Of a DNA stretch of 9,621 nt, positions 1 through 6,800 are shown piece by piece. The notes beneath the pieces are model-generated. The model had not been told where the DNA came from and did no database searches. It worked only from the letters and a program-made list of their open reading frames with translations. Source of the DNA: Betaproteobacteria bacterium (GTDB taxonomy: Bacteria; Pseudomonadota; Gammaproteobacteria; Burkholderiales; Sulfuriferulaceae). The number at the start of each line of letters is the position of its first letter. The first letter of the stretch is position 1. A program made the translations under genes and the position numbers. The stretch lies in contig DMQT01000116.1 of assembly GCA_003455595.1 (NCBI GenBank), positions 1-9,621 on the forward strand. The letters run 5' to 3'.

Positions 1-746
1 TACTCATAGTCACCCTTGGGCTGTATCGACATGCGCACATTACCACCGCGTGATTGCGTGTCGATGAATTGTACCGGAGTGGCGAAGTCGTTGACGTCGA
101 GTCGGCGCTGCAGGTTAGCGGGCGCGTCTGCATTGATGAAATCAACCGTTAAGCCTGCGCCCTGCTTGCGAATATCAATACCGGTAGTGGTATCGGACAG
201 CGTAACCACGACGCGCCCATCGCCGCTGGCACCACGCCGGAAGTCGATATCACGGATGCTGTGCTTGGCTGCGCTGGGCTGGGCTTCGGCAAAGCGCGAG
301 CCGACATCGGTCGCCTGCGTGCCGGATTCCTGCACGGTAATCAACAGCGCATTGCCGTCAATGCGGGTGTCGTATTGCGACGTTTTGGACAGATTCAATA
401 CCAGACGCGTGCGATTACCCGCCTGCACCACGTTGACGTTGCGCAATGGTCCCTGGTTGACGTTGATGGTGTTTTTGTCCAGCCCATTGCTGGTGTCGGT
501 CAGATCCAGCGCAATGCGCGGCGGATTATTGATGGTGAAACCCGCTGGCGTGGTTTTGGGCGGATTTTTCATACCCACCCTGAGCAGAATTTTGCCGCCT
601 TGCAGGGTTGAATAGTCAAGGCTCTGGACGCTATTGCTCGCAACATCCGGGTCAGCGGCGCTGGCCACAATGGCACTGGTGATCAATGCGAAAGCCAGTG
701 CAAACGATGCAAACAGGCGCTGAGTAAGGCAAGTCGTGGTTTTCAT
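1..746 (-). CDS. pilQ: PilQ, type IV pilus secretin (N-terminal part, cut by window edge)
   Basis: PilQ forms the outer-membrane secretin ring through which the type IV pilus passes. Only the first 248 residues are visible; the gene runs off the left edge. Reading down from the ATG at 746 gives a signal peptide: a short basic N-terminus, a hydrophobic stretch at about residues 11-28, and a likely cleavage after A30 (ASA/A). Two AMIN-type beta-rich modules follow, at about 42-137 and 163-235. In PilQ, AMIN domains bind peptidoglycan. The N0/N1 and secretin domains would lie outside the window. The start is supported by AGAGGTG (750-756 on the reverse strand), close upstream of the ATG. It lies 16 bp after pilP, as the last of five co-directional pil genes. 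The identity rests on AMIN modules plus gene order, because the secretin domain is not seen. Confidence 0.95.
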   Translation of the reverse strand, partial: MKTTTCLTQRLFASFALAFALITSAIVASAADPDVASNSVQSLDYSTLQGGKILLRVGMKNPPKTTPAGFTINNPPRIALDLTDTSNGLDKNTINVNQGPLRNVNVVQAGNRTRLVLNLSKTSQYDTRIDGNALLITVQESGTQATDVGSRFAEAQPSAAKHSIRDIDFRRGASGDGRVVVTLSDTTTGIDIRKQGAGLTVDFINADAPANLQRRLDVNDFATPVQFIDTQSRGGNVRMSIQPKGDYE

Positions 747-762
747 GTACACCTCTATTTAC

Positions 763-1266
763 TTATTGTTCCTGCAAGGTCAACGTGCTGTCGCGTTCGG
801 CCCAGTCGCCGGCGCTGTCCTGCACAATTTCCTTGAGCTTGACATCGGTATCGCCAATGGCAGTCACCAAGCCGAAATTCTGGCCGATGTAATTGCCTTT
901 TTTAACCCGATAAATTGCATTGTCGGGGGCTTTGACCACGGCAAAGACTTCGCCTTTTTGTTTCAGCACGCCAACCATTTTCAGGCTTTCCAGTGCATAG
1001 GCTTCGAGCGGCTGCTTGGGCCGGTTGAGGTCAGGCTGCAAGCCACCGCCGCCCTGGGACAGTTTCAATTTGCGCGGCTTGAACGGATCGGACAAATCAA
1101 ATGCGGCGTAGGTAAACGGTTGATACGGCTTGACCTCAGGCAAAGGATCAACCTTGCCACGCAGATTGTTACCGGAATCCTTGATGAACTGATCCAGGTC
1201 TTCATGCCCGTTACCACCGCAGGCAGCGAGACTCAGCAACAGCGTGATGGATAAGAGACGCTTCAT
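763..1266 (-). CDS. pilP: PilP, type IV pilus inner-membrane lipoprotein
   Basis: PilP is a periplasmic lipoprotein that links the inner-membrane PilN/PilO subcomplex to the PilQ secretin. The 167-residue protein starts with a lipoprotein signal peptide whose lipobox is L13-A14-A15-C16, so C16 should be the lipidated residue. A flexible, proline-rich linker (about 18-80) follows. The family signature NRPKQPLEAYALESLKMVG starts at residue 81 and leads into the compact C-terminal beta domain (about 86-165), which in known PilP proteins contacts PilQ. Length is normal for the family. Its ATG overlaps the pilO stop by 4 bp, which suggests translational coupling. Nothing is truncated or missing. 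Confidence 0.97.
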   Translation of the reverse strand: MKRLLSITLLLSLAACGGNGHEDLDQFIKDSGNNLRGKVDPLPEVKPYQPFTYAAFDLSDPFKPRKLKLSQGGGGLQPDLNRPKQPLEAYALESLKMVGVLKQKGEVFAVVKAPDNAIYRVKKGNYIGQNFGLVTAIGDTDVKLKEIVQDSAGDWAERDSTLTLQEQ

Positions 1267-1892
1267 TTTTTGGCCGCCCCTTTCGCGTCTTTTTTCTGTG
1301 CTTCGAGCTCGTTGTCGTCCAGATAACGATAGGTCTTGATCGTTGCGTTCATCGCCAACCCACCGTCCTTGTCAGGCGTGATATCAACATCATGCAGGGT
1401 CACGATACGCGGCAGCAGCGCAATGTCACTGGCGAAAGCACCCAAGTCGTGATAACTGCCGGTAACGCGCACACTGATCGGCAATGCCGCATAAAAATCG
1501 GTCACCGTTTCTGCGCCGGGTTTAAACAACTCGAACTGCAAGCCGCGCCCAAGACCGGCCTGGTTGATGTCAGTCAGCAGCGCATCCATTTCAGATTTAT
1601 TGGGCAATTGCTTGAGCAAGGCACCAAATGACCGCTCGATGTCTTTCAGCTGTTGTTTATACAGATCCAGATTCACCGCCTGCCGCTTCTTGCTCAGGTA
1701 AGTGTCGCGCAAGGACATTTCTTCCTGCTTCGCGGTATTCAGTGTATCCAGCTGTCCACTCCAGACAAACCAGTATCCAGCAAACACCAGCGCCACGAAC
1801 AGCACCCCCAGAATCGCCGCTTTCGCACCCATCGGTGCATTGGCCAGGTCTTTCAGGTTGATGTTATTGATATCGTCCAGTGTCATGCTCAT
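1263..1892 (-). CDS. pilO: PilO, type IV pilus alignment subcomplex protein
   Basis: PilO is a bitopic inner-membrane protein that pairs with PilN and, with PilP, forms the periplasmic alignment subcomplex of the type IV pilus machine. The 209 residues show a short cytoplasmic N-terminus, one membrane helix at about 25-44, a coiled-coil-prone charged segment at about 50-97 and a ferredoxin-like periplasmic domain at about 100-192, with the stretch PISVRVTGSYHDLGAF at 138-153 typical of PilO. The tail is lysine- and alanine-rich. The start at 1892 gives the ATGA overlap with pilN; an in-frame Met at residue 3 is an alternative. It overlaps pilP by 4 bp downstream. Family length is about 200 residues, so the gene appears intact. 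Confidence 0.96.
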   Translation of the reverse strand: MSMTLDDINNINLKDLANAPMGAKAAILGVLFVALVFAGYWFVWSGQLDTLNTAKQEEMSLRDTYLSKKRQAVNLDLYKQQLKDIERSFGALLKQLPNKSEMDALLTDINQAGLGRGLQFELFKPGAETVTDFYAALPISVRVTGSYHDLGAFASDIALLPRIVTLHDVDITPDKDGGLAMNATIKTYRYLDDNELEAQKKDAKGAAKK

Positions 1893-2473
1893 GGCTGGCC
1901 CCCTTGCTTGTCTTTGTTATCCGGGCTGGCTTGGGACAAGGTTTGCTGCACGTTCAGGTTAAACGCATTGGCACGCAGGCCTTGCACTGTGGCTGCCTTG
2001 ATCTCGATCAGCGCCGGCGATTCCAGCCAGGGCGAAGCATCCAGATTGCGCATCAGCGTGGACACGCGTGCACTCGATTGTGCATAACCCTGCAAATTGA
2101 TCGTGCTGCCGGTTTGCTTGATAGCGCTGAGATAAATGCCCTCGGGCAACACACGCACCAGTTGATCCAGCAAATGTACCTCGTCGGAACGGTTGGTTTG
2201 TAACGTTTCCACCACTTGTTTGCGCGACAATAGCGATTGCGTCTGCTCTTTTAGTTTCTTGATGTCGGCAATGTCTTTGTCGAGCTTGGCGATTTCAGCT
2301 TTCATGAATTCGTTGCGCTCAAGCTGGGTTGTCTGGCGTGCGTCCAGCGTCACATAGCCCAGCACGACTACCGCAAGACCTGACAAAATAGTCGCACCGA
2401 GCAGCAGATTGAATTGCCGCTGGCGCGCAGCGCGCCGCACTTCACGGTGAGGGAGAAGGTTAATGCGTATCAT
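1889..2473 (-). CDS. pilN: PilN, type IV pilus inner-membrane assembly protein
   Basis: PilN is a bitopic inner-membrane protein. Its cytoplasmic N-terminal INLLP motif inserts into a groove of PilM in known systems, and its periplasmic part dimerises with PilO. Here the motif is at residues 4-8 (MIRINLLPHRE), followed by a basic segment (R10-R19), a membrane helix at about 22-43, a strong heptad-like coiled coil at about 47-95 and a small ferredoxin-like domain at about 98-177. The polar tail (181-194) is probably disordered. At 194 residues the length is normal. The ATG overlaps the pilM stop and the TGA overlaps the pilO ATG, 4 bp each, so the gene is embedded in the pilMNOP transcription unit. 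Confidence 0.97.
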   Translation of the reverse strand: MIRINLLPHREVRRAARQRQFNLLLGATILSGLAVVVLGYVTLDARQTTQLERNEFMKAEIAKLDKDIADIKKLKEQTQSLLSRKQVVETLQTNRSDEVHLLDQLVRVLPEGIYLSAIKQTGSTINLQGYAQSSARVSTLMRNLDASPWLESPALIEIKAATVQGLRANAFNLNVQQTLSQASPDNKDKQGGQP

Positions 2474-3546
2474 GCTGGGTCAAACCTCCTCATCGCCAGT
2501 CCACACGCGACAATCAGTGCCGGTGCGTCAACCGCCAGCCGACCCGGTTGTACCTTGCTCGACACCGCCATATTGGCGAACGGATTGGCTACCAGCGTCG
2601 CCGCCTGGGTACGTCTTGCGACAGTTTCGTCCAGCCCGGGAATGGCTGCGCAGCCGCCCGCCAGAATGATATGGTCGATTTTGCGATGCGGCGTCGAAGT
2701 GAAAAACAGCTGTAAGGCACGGTTGATTTCCAGTGCCACGGTGTCGGTGAATGGCTCCAGCACTTCCGGTTCGTAGCTTTCCGGCAAGCCACCGCCGCGT
2801 TTCGCCTTTTCGGCTTCTTCAGCTGACATGCCATAGCGGCGCTGGATTTCCTGCGTCAGTTGGTTGCCACCAAACGACTGCTCGCGCAGGTAAACCACCT
2901 GTCCGTTGACAAAAATCATGATGTGCATGGTCGATGCGCCGATATCAATCAGCGCAACTGTCTGACCCTGCCCTTCATCCGGCAGCATATGCAGCATGGA
3001 TTCATATGCAGTCTGGCTGGCGTTCGATTCCATGTCCATTACCAGCACTTTAAGACCGGCGGCTTCGGCAGCGGCGACGCGGTCTTCGACTTTTTCCTTA
3101 CGGCTGGCAGCCAGCAACACTTCGACTTCGCCTGGGTTATTCGGTGCTGCGCCAAGCACCTGAAAATCCAGGTTCACTTCATCCAGTGCGAACGGAATGG
3201 ACTGGTTAGCCTCAGCTTCGACCTGGGTTTCCAGTTCATTTTCAGGCAAGCCGGCCGGCAGGATGATTTTCTTGGTGATGACGGCCGCCGCTGGCAGCGC
3301 CAGCGCAGTGTTCCTGACGCGACCGCCCATATCTTTCCAGGCACGCCGGATGGCATCGGCCACCTCATCGAGTTTGGCGATATTTCCGTCGACGACCGCG
3401 TCTCTCGGCATCGGCTCGATGGTATAGCGTTCGATGCGATACAGGCCGCGACCGGCATCACTTATTTCCACCATTTTGACCGCAGACGTACTGATGTCCA
3501 CGCCGATCAAAGGGGGAGACTTCGCTTTGAAGAAATCGAACTGCAA
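2470..3546 (-). CDS. pilM: PilM, actin-like type IV pilus assembly ATPase-fold protein (TTG start proposed)
   Basis: PilM is a cytoplasmic actin/FtsA-fold protein that binds nucleotide and the PilN tail, connecting the pilus machine to the cytoplasmic motors. With a TTG start at 3546 the product has 358 residues, the usual family size. Nucleotide-site motifs: GVDISTSAVK at 15-24 (phosphate 1), LIDIGASTMHI at 199-209 (phosphate 2) and IILAGGCAAIPGL at 293-305 (adenosine loop). The frame also has an upstream ATG at 3588 (372 residues), but the extra 14 residues (MRLHPNYYIKKGFP) do not resemble PilM N-termini that I know. The TTG has AAGGGA 6 nt upstream, and the best -10 sits only about 12 nt from the ATG. 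The start is therefore moderately certain, while the identity is very secure. First gene of the pilMNOPQ operon. Confidence 0.95.
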   Translation of the reverse strand: MQFDFFKAKSPPLIGVDISTSAVKMVEISDAGRGLYRIERYTIEPMPRDAVVDGNIAKLDEVADAIRRAWKDMGGRVRNTALALPAAAVITKKIILPAGLPENELETQVEAEANQSIPFALDEVNLDFQVLGAAPNNPGEVEVLLAASRKEKVEDRVAAAEAAGLKVLVMDMESNASQTAYESMLHMLPDEGQGQTVALIDIGASTMHIMIFVNGQVVYLREQSFGGNQLTQEIQRRYGMSAEEAEKAKRGGGLPESYEPEVLEPFTDTVALEINRALQLFFTSTPHRKIDHIILAGGCAAIPGLDETVARRTQAATLVANPFANMAVSSKVQPGRLAVDAPALIVACGLAMRRFDPA

Positions 3547-3600
3547 CGGAAATCCCTTTTTAATGTAATAGTTAGGATGTAAACGCATAATTCACGTTAA

Positions 3601-3629
3601 ATGCTAACAACAAGTTTATAAAGTGTAAA
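3601..3629 (-). promoter_or_regulatory. Candidate sigma-70 promoter for pilMNOPQ
   Basis: On the reverse strand TTTACA (3624-3629; 5 of 6 to TTGACA) is followed after 17 bp by TAGCAT (3601-3606; 4 of 6 to TATAAT). Predicted transcription start is near 3594. That leaves a leader of about 48 nt to the TTG start of pilM but only a few nt to the alternative ATG at 3588. The spacing is ideal but the -10 is only fair; the assignment is inferred from sequence alone. Confidence 0.45.
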
Positions 3630-3645
3630 GAATTTTGCTTTTCAC
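3623..3645. repeat. Inverted repeat in the pilM/ponA divergent region
   Basis: GTGTAAAG (3623-3630) and CTTTTCAC (3638-3645) form an inverted repeat with 7 of 8 arm positions paired, separated by 7 bp. It covers the proposed -35 of the pil promoter, so it could be an operator. It could also be chance in AT-rich intergenic DNA; no regulator is identifiable from the window. Confidence 0.35.
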
Positions 3646-3650
3646 GCTTT

Positions 3651-3674
3651 ATCAAGATGTGGTGTTTCGTCTTG
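3651..3674. repeat. Dyad element shared with the eps control region (copy 1)
   Basis: CAAGA (3653-3657) and TCTTG (3670-3674) are exact inverted arms. The composite ATCAAG-N8-TTTCGTCTTG is matched by ATCAAG-N9-TTTCGTCTTG at 6802-6826 in the other control region. It sits just upstream of the ponA -10 and upstream of the pil -35, where a regulator could affect either direction. Function is unknown. Confidence 0.4.
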
Positions 3675-3695
3675 CATACTGATAACGCCTATAAT
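3665..3695 (+). promoter_or_regulatory. Candidate sigma-70 promoter for ponA
   Basis: A perfect TATAAT (3690-3695) lies 44 bp before the ponA ATG, giving a predicted start near 3702 and a leader of about 38 nt. The -35 is weak: TTTCGT (3665-3670) at 19 bp or TTCGTC (3666-3671) at 18 bp. A better-looking TTGCAT (3672-3677) is too close, at 12 bp. The exact -10 supports a promoter; the weak -35 suggests modest strength or activator help. Confidence 0.5.
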
Positions 3696-3739
3696 GTGCG
3701 AAACTTTAGCCACACGTTGAAAATTTAACCTCATAAGCA

Positions 3740-6112
3740 ATGTTCAAACATACTTGGCAATACCTACTTGCGCTCCTGGTCGGCTTTGCGCTGATTATCG
3801 CCGTGCTGATCGTACTGGCAGCTGCACTGATCTATCCCAATCTGCCTAGCCTCGATACGCTGACCGACTACCGTCCCAAAATTCCGATGCGAGTGTACAC
3901 CGCTGACAACGCGCTGATTGCCGAATTTGGTCAGGAACGCCGCGCTGTGGTTAGTCTGGCAACGGTGCCGCCCATGTTGCCCAAGGCGATTCTGGCAGCA
4001 GAAGATGAACGTTTTTACCAGCATGGCGGTGTGGATACGTTGGGTGTTCTGCGTGCGGCGGTGAGCAACGTCCTGTCACGCGGCGCCAAGGAAGGCGCGT
4101 CAACCATCACCATGCAGGTAGCGCGCAATTTTTTCCTGTCCAGCGAAAAAACCTTCACGCGCAAGCTGAATGAGGCTTTACTCGCGATCAAGATCGAGCA
4201 TGCGCTGAGCAAGGACGAAATCCTGACGCTTTATATGAACCAGATTTATCTGGGGCAGCGTGCATACGGCTTTGGCGCAGCGTCACTCGCGTATTTCGGC
4301 AAACCCGTGCAAAAACTCACTATCGCCGAGGACGCCATGCTGGCCGGATTGCCCAAAGCGCCTTCGCGCTACAACCCGGTAGTCAATTTTGATCGCGCGC
4401 GTCTGCGTCAGCTATATGTGCTGCGCCGCATGCATGAGCTGAAATATATCGACGACGCGCAATATGCTGACGCGGTTGCACAGAAACTGGTAATTCGCAA
4501 AGCGCAGCAAAATGGCGTTGATGTAAATGCGGACTATGTCGCAGAAATGGTGCGCCAGACCATGTATGAGCGGTATCAGGATGCGATTTATTCCAGCGGC
4601 ATGAAGGTCTACACCACCTTACTGAAGCGCGACCAGGAAGCCGCCAATCAGGCACTGCGTCAAGGCGTGCTTGAATATGATCAACGCCATGGTTACCGTG
4701 GCCCGGAGGGATTCATCAACCTGCCCGCTGCGGACGCAGAGCGCCAGTCTGCGCTGGATGATGCCTTGCAGGACACAATCGACGTGAACGGGTTGCAACC
4801 CGCAGTAGTAATCAGCGCAAGTTCAAAACGGGTTCAGGTATACAGCAAGGACTATGGCGATATCAGCATCAGCGGAACAGGACTGCAATTTGTGCAAAAA
4901 GCCCTGGCAGCGACTGCACCATCGAAACTGGCAATCCGCCCAGGCGCGCTGATCCGCATACAAAAACTGCCGCAAACCCAAACCTGGCGAATTGCGCAAA
5001 TCCCTGCTGTTGAGGCCGCGCTGGTTTCAGTCGATCCAAAAACCGGCGCGATTCGTGCATTGGTCGGCGGCTTTGATTACAACCGCAATAAATTCAACCA
5101 CGTCACTCAAGCCTGGCGCCAGCCAGGTTCCAGCTTTAAACCGTTCATTTATTCGGCCGCACTGGAGAAAGGCTTTACCCCAGCCACGCTGGTAGAAGAC
5201 GCGCCGCTCACCCTGACCGCAGCGCAGACCGGCGGCGAAGCCTGGGAACCTAAAAACTACGAAGGCACTTACGCGGGCATTGTGAGTGTGCGCACTGCGC
5301 TGACCAAATCCCTCAACTTGCCCACCATCCGCATTTTGCAGGCTATTGGGCCGGTATACGCGCGTGATTACGTGACGCGCTTCGGTTTTGATGCAGCGCG
5401 CACGCCGCCTTACCTCACCATGGCACTGGGTGCCAACTCGGTCACGCCTTTACAACTGGCAACCGGATACGGCATATTCGCCAACGCGGGCAAGCTGGCA
5501 ACGCCTTATCTGATTGAACGCATTGTCGATCAGAACGGCAATGTGATCAGCCAGACTGCCCCGGAGAAACTGCGCCAGGCAATCGACCCGCGCAATGCTT
5601 TCATCATGACCAGCATAATGATGGATGTGGTGCGGCGCGGCACGGCAGCACGCGCCATGCAGCTTGGTCGCAATGATCTGGCAGGCAAAACCGGCACCAC
5701 CAACGATCAGCGCGATGCCTGGTTTGCGGGTTTTCAGTCCAGCCTGGTGGCGATTGCCTGGATCGGCTTCGATCAGCCGCGCTCGCTTGGCAGTGGTGAA
5801 ACCGGCGCCCACGCGGCTTTGCCAATCTGGATGAAGTACATGGGCAACGTGCTGAAAGGTGTGCCACAGACATTGCCACCTGCACCAAGTGGCGTGGTGC
5901 AGGTGGTTATCAATCCGCTCAGTGGTTTGCCGGTTTCGCCCGGCCAAAGCGGTGTGCCGGAATACTTCGACCAGGAGTCAGTGCCGATGCGCTCCAATAC
6001 ACCGGATACACCGACTGATCCCTTGTCGGTGCCAGATGAAACACCCGATGCCAGCAAACCGGTTGCCGCGCCAGAAGCTCAACCCAGCGACAGCAGCATC
6101 CCTGCCTTTTAG
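3740..6112 (+). CDS. mrcA: Penicillin-binding protein 1A (bifunctional class A PBP)
   Basis: This 790-residue inner-membrane enzyme polymerises lipid II into glycan strands (GT51 transglycosylase) and cross-links stem peptides (DD-transpeptidase). A signal-anchor helix spans about 7-31. The GT51 domain (about 55-230) has the EDERFYQHGG motif with catalytic E88, plus GASTITMQVARN (119-130) and KIEHALSKDEILTLYMNQIYLG (starting at 151). An OB-like insert follows at about 315-425. The transpeptidase domain (about 426-700) has the nucleophile motif SSFK with S464 and K467, SLN at 524-526, and KTGT at 650-653. The Pro/Ser-rich tail (about 742-790) looks disordered. All catalytic motifs are intact. 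Divergent from pilM, a common proteobacterial arrangement; ponA and mrcA are synonyms. The Shine-Dalgarno is weak (TAAG). Confidence 0.97.
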   Translation: MFKHTWQYLLALLVGFALIIAVLIVLAAALIYPNLPSLDTLTDYRPKIPMRVYTADNALIAEFGQERRAVVSLATVPPMLPKAILAAEDERFYQHGGVDTLGVLRAAVSNVLSRGAKEGASTITMQVARNFFLSSEKTFTRKLNEALLAIKIEHALSKDEILTLYMNQIYLGQRAYGFGAASLAYFGKPVQKLTIAEDAMLAGLPKAPSRYNPVVNFDRARLRQLYVLRRMHELKYIDDAQYADAVAQKLVIRKAQQNGVDVNADYVAEMVRQTMYERYQDAIYSSGMKVYTTLLKRDQEAANQALRQGVLEYDQRHGYRGPEGFINLPAADAERQSALDDALQDTIDVNGLQPAVVISASSKRVQVYSKDYGDISISGTGLQFVQKALAATAPSKLAIRPGALIRIQKLPQTQTWRIAQIPAVEAALVSVDPKTGAIRALVGGFDYNRNKFNHVTQAWRQPGSSFKPFIYSAALEKGFTPATLVEDAPLTLTAAQTGGEAWEPKNYEGTYAGIVSVRTALTKSLNLPTIRILQAIGPVYARDYVTRFGFDAARTPPYLTMALGANSVTPLQLATGYGIFANAGKLATPYLIERIVDQNGNVISQTAPEKLRQAIDPRNAFIMTSIMMDVVRRGTAARAMQLGRNDLAGKTGTTNDQRDAWFAGFQSSLVAIAWIGFDQPRSLGSGETGAHAALPIWMKYMGNVLKGVPQTLPPAPSGVVQVVINPLSGLPVSPGQSGVPEYFDQESVPMRSNTPDTPTDPLSVPDETPDASKPVAAPEAQPSDSSIPAF
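5876..5906 (+). repeat. Perfect 11-bp inverted repeat inside the ponA 3' region
   Basis: CCACCTGCACC (5876-5886) and GGTGCAGGTGG (5896-5906) are exact reverse complements around a 9-nt spacer, so the mRNA could form a GC-rich 11-bp stem. It is inside the coding sequence, about 205 nt before the stop, where the protein is a Pro/Val-rich linker. No U-tract follows, so it is not a standard intrinsic terminator. Any role, such as RNA stability or pausing, is speculative. Confidence 0.55.
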
Positions 6113-6121
6113 AGGCCTGAC

Positions 6122-6742
6122 ATGAACAGCCGTTTTAACCAGACACGAGAACGCGTGGCACAGCTGGCCGCCCAGTTGATGGTAGAACACGGCATCCAGG
6201 ATTTTGGCCTGGCCAAGCGCAAGGCCGCACGGCAGATGGGCATCGAGGACGGCCACAGCCTGCCGGGCAATCAGGAAATCGAGCAGGCGCTAAAAACCTA
6301 TCAAGCCCTGTTTCATGGCGAATCACACCCGGTCCGACTGCGCCAGTTGCGCGAGATTGCGCTTCACACCATGCGCTTGTTTGCCGACTACCACCCCTAC
6401 CTGACCGGCTCGGTACTCAATGGTAGCGCGGGTCCGCATTCAGACATCAACCTACAACTCTATACCGACAACGAAAAAGAATTCGAGTTGTACCTGATGA
6501 ACCACGGCATCCCTTTCAAACAAGGGCAGCACCAATCCGGGCGGCTGGGCACCCTCCCCAGCTTCACCCTCAATTTGGAACAGGCAGACGTGAATATCGC
6601 GATTTACCCTGAGGACAAATTACGCAGTGCACCACGCAACCAGATAGAAAACCGCGTTTCAAAACGAGCAAAACTTGCCCAGGTAGAGGCACTACTCAAC
6701 CAGGACGAGACGCTTGCTTCTGCCACAACATCGCCTGAATAA
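6122..6742 (+). CDS. Uncharacterised nucleotidyltransferase-like protein
   Basis: The function is unknown. The 206-residue soluble protein has no signal peptide or membrane helix. Its N-terminal helical part (about 1-90, with AKRKAARQMG at 31-40) precedes a segment resembling the Pol-beta/minimal nucleotidyltransferase fold: GS at 96-97, then SDIN at 107-110, and a later strand DVNIAIYP at 156-163. The usual metal-binding pattern after GS is D-x-D; here it is D108-x-N110, and the third acidic position may be D156. From memory, related proteobacterial proteins also read S-D-V-N there, so this is probably a family trait and not a local mutation. AGAGG at 6111-6115, 6 nt before the ATG, supports the start. 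It lies 9 bp after ponA and is probably co-transcribed. Catalytic activity is uncertain. Confidence 0.85.
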   Translation: MNSRFNQTRERVAQLAAQLMVEHGIQDFGLAKRKAARQMGIEDGHSLPGNQEIEQALKTYQALFHGESHPVRLRQLREIALHTMRLFADYHPYLTGSVLNGSAGPHSDINLQLYTDNEKEFELYLMNHGIPFKQGQHQSGRLGTLPSFTLNLEQADVNIAIYPEDKLRSAPRNQIENRVSKRAKLAQVEALLNQDETLASATTSPE

Positions 6743-6763
6743 GCTGCTTCAGCCCCAACATAA

Positions 6764-6784
6764 AGTGTCAAAAAATCCGACAGT
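6764..6784. promoter_or_regulatory. Candidate enhancer (UAS) palindrome TGTC-N9-GACA
   Basis: TGTC (6766-6769) and GACA (6779-6782) are exact inverted arms 9 bp apart, and the outer A6764/T6784 also pair. Its centre (6774) is about 138 bp upstream of the start predicted from the sigma-54 promoter, typical for a site bound by a dimeric sigma-54 activator such as PrsR. Assignment to PrsR is inference from the neighbouring prsK. Confidence 0.45.
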
Positions 6785-6800
6785 CAGTTGAAATGACGAC

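Noticed and set aside
736..1254. Open 172-codon plus-strand frame opposite pilP
   Set aside because: It is antisense to a well-supported lipoprotein gene, with no recognisable domain and low-complexity shadow-like composition.
2422..2436. GGCGCGC-A-GCGCGCC palindrome in pilN
   Set aside because: It encodes the arginine/alanine-rich N-terminal segment; the 1-nt loop makes a hairpin poor and GC-rich codons explain it.
2860..3582. Open 240-codon plus-strand frame opposite pilM
   Set aside because: It is a complement of the pilM codons, rich in His/Phe/Arg as expected of a shadow, with no domain and no start signal.
5450..5947. Open 165-codon minus-strand frame in ponA
   Set aside because: It lies opposite the transpeptidase domain with intact motifs; shadow frame.
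6743..6785. Possible intrinsic terminator after the nucleotidyltransferase-like gene
   Set aside because: An A-rich run is present but no GC-rich stem followed by a T-tract; the weak TGTC/GACA pairing fits a protein-binding palindrome better.
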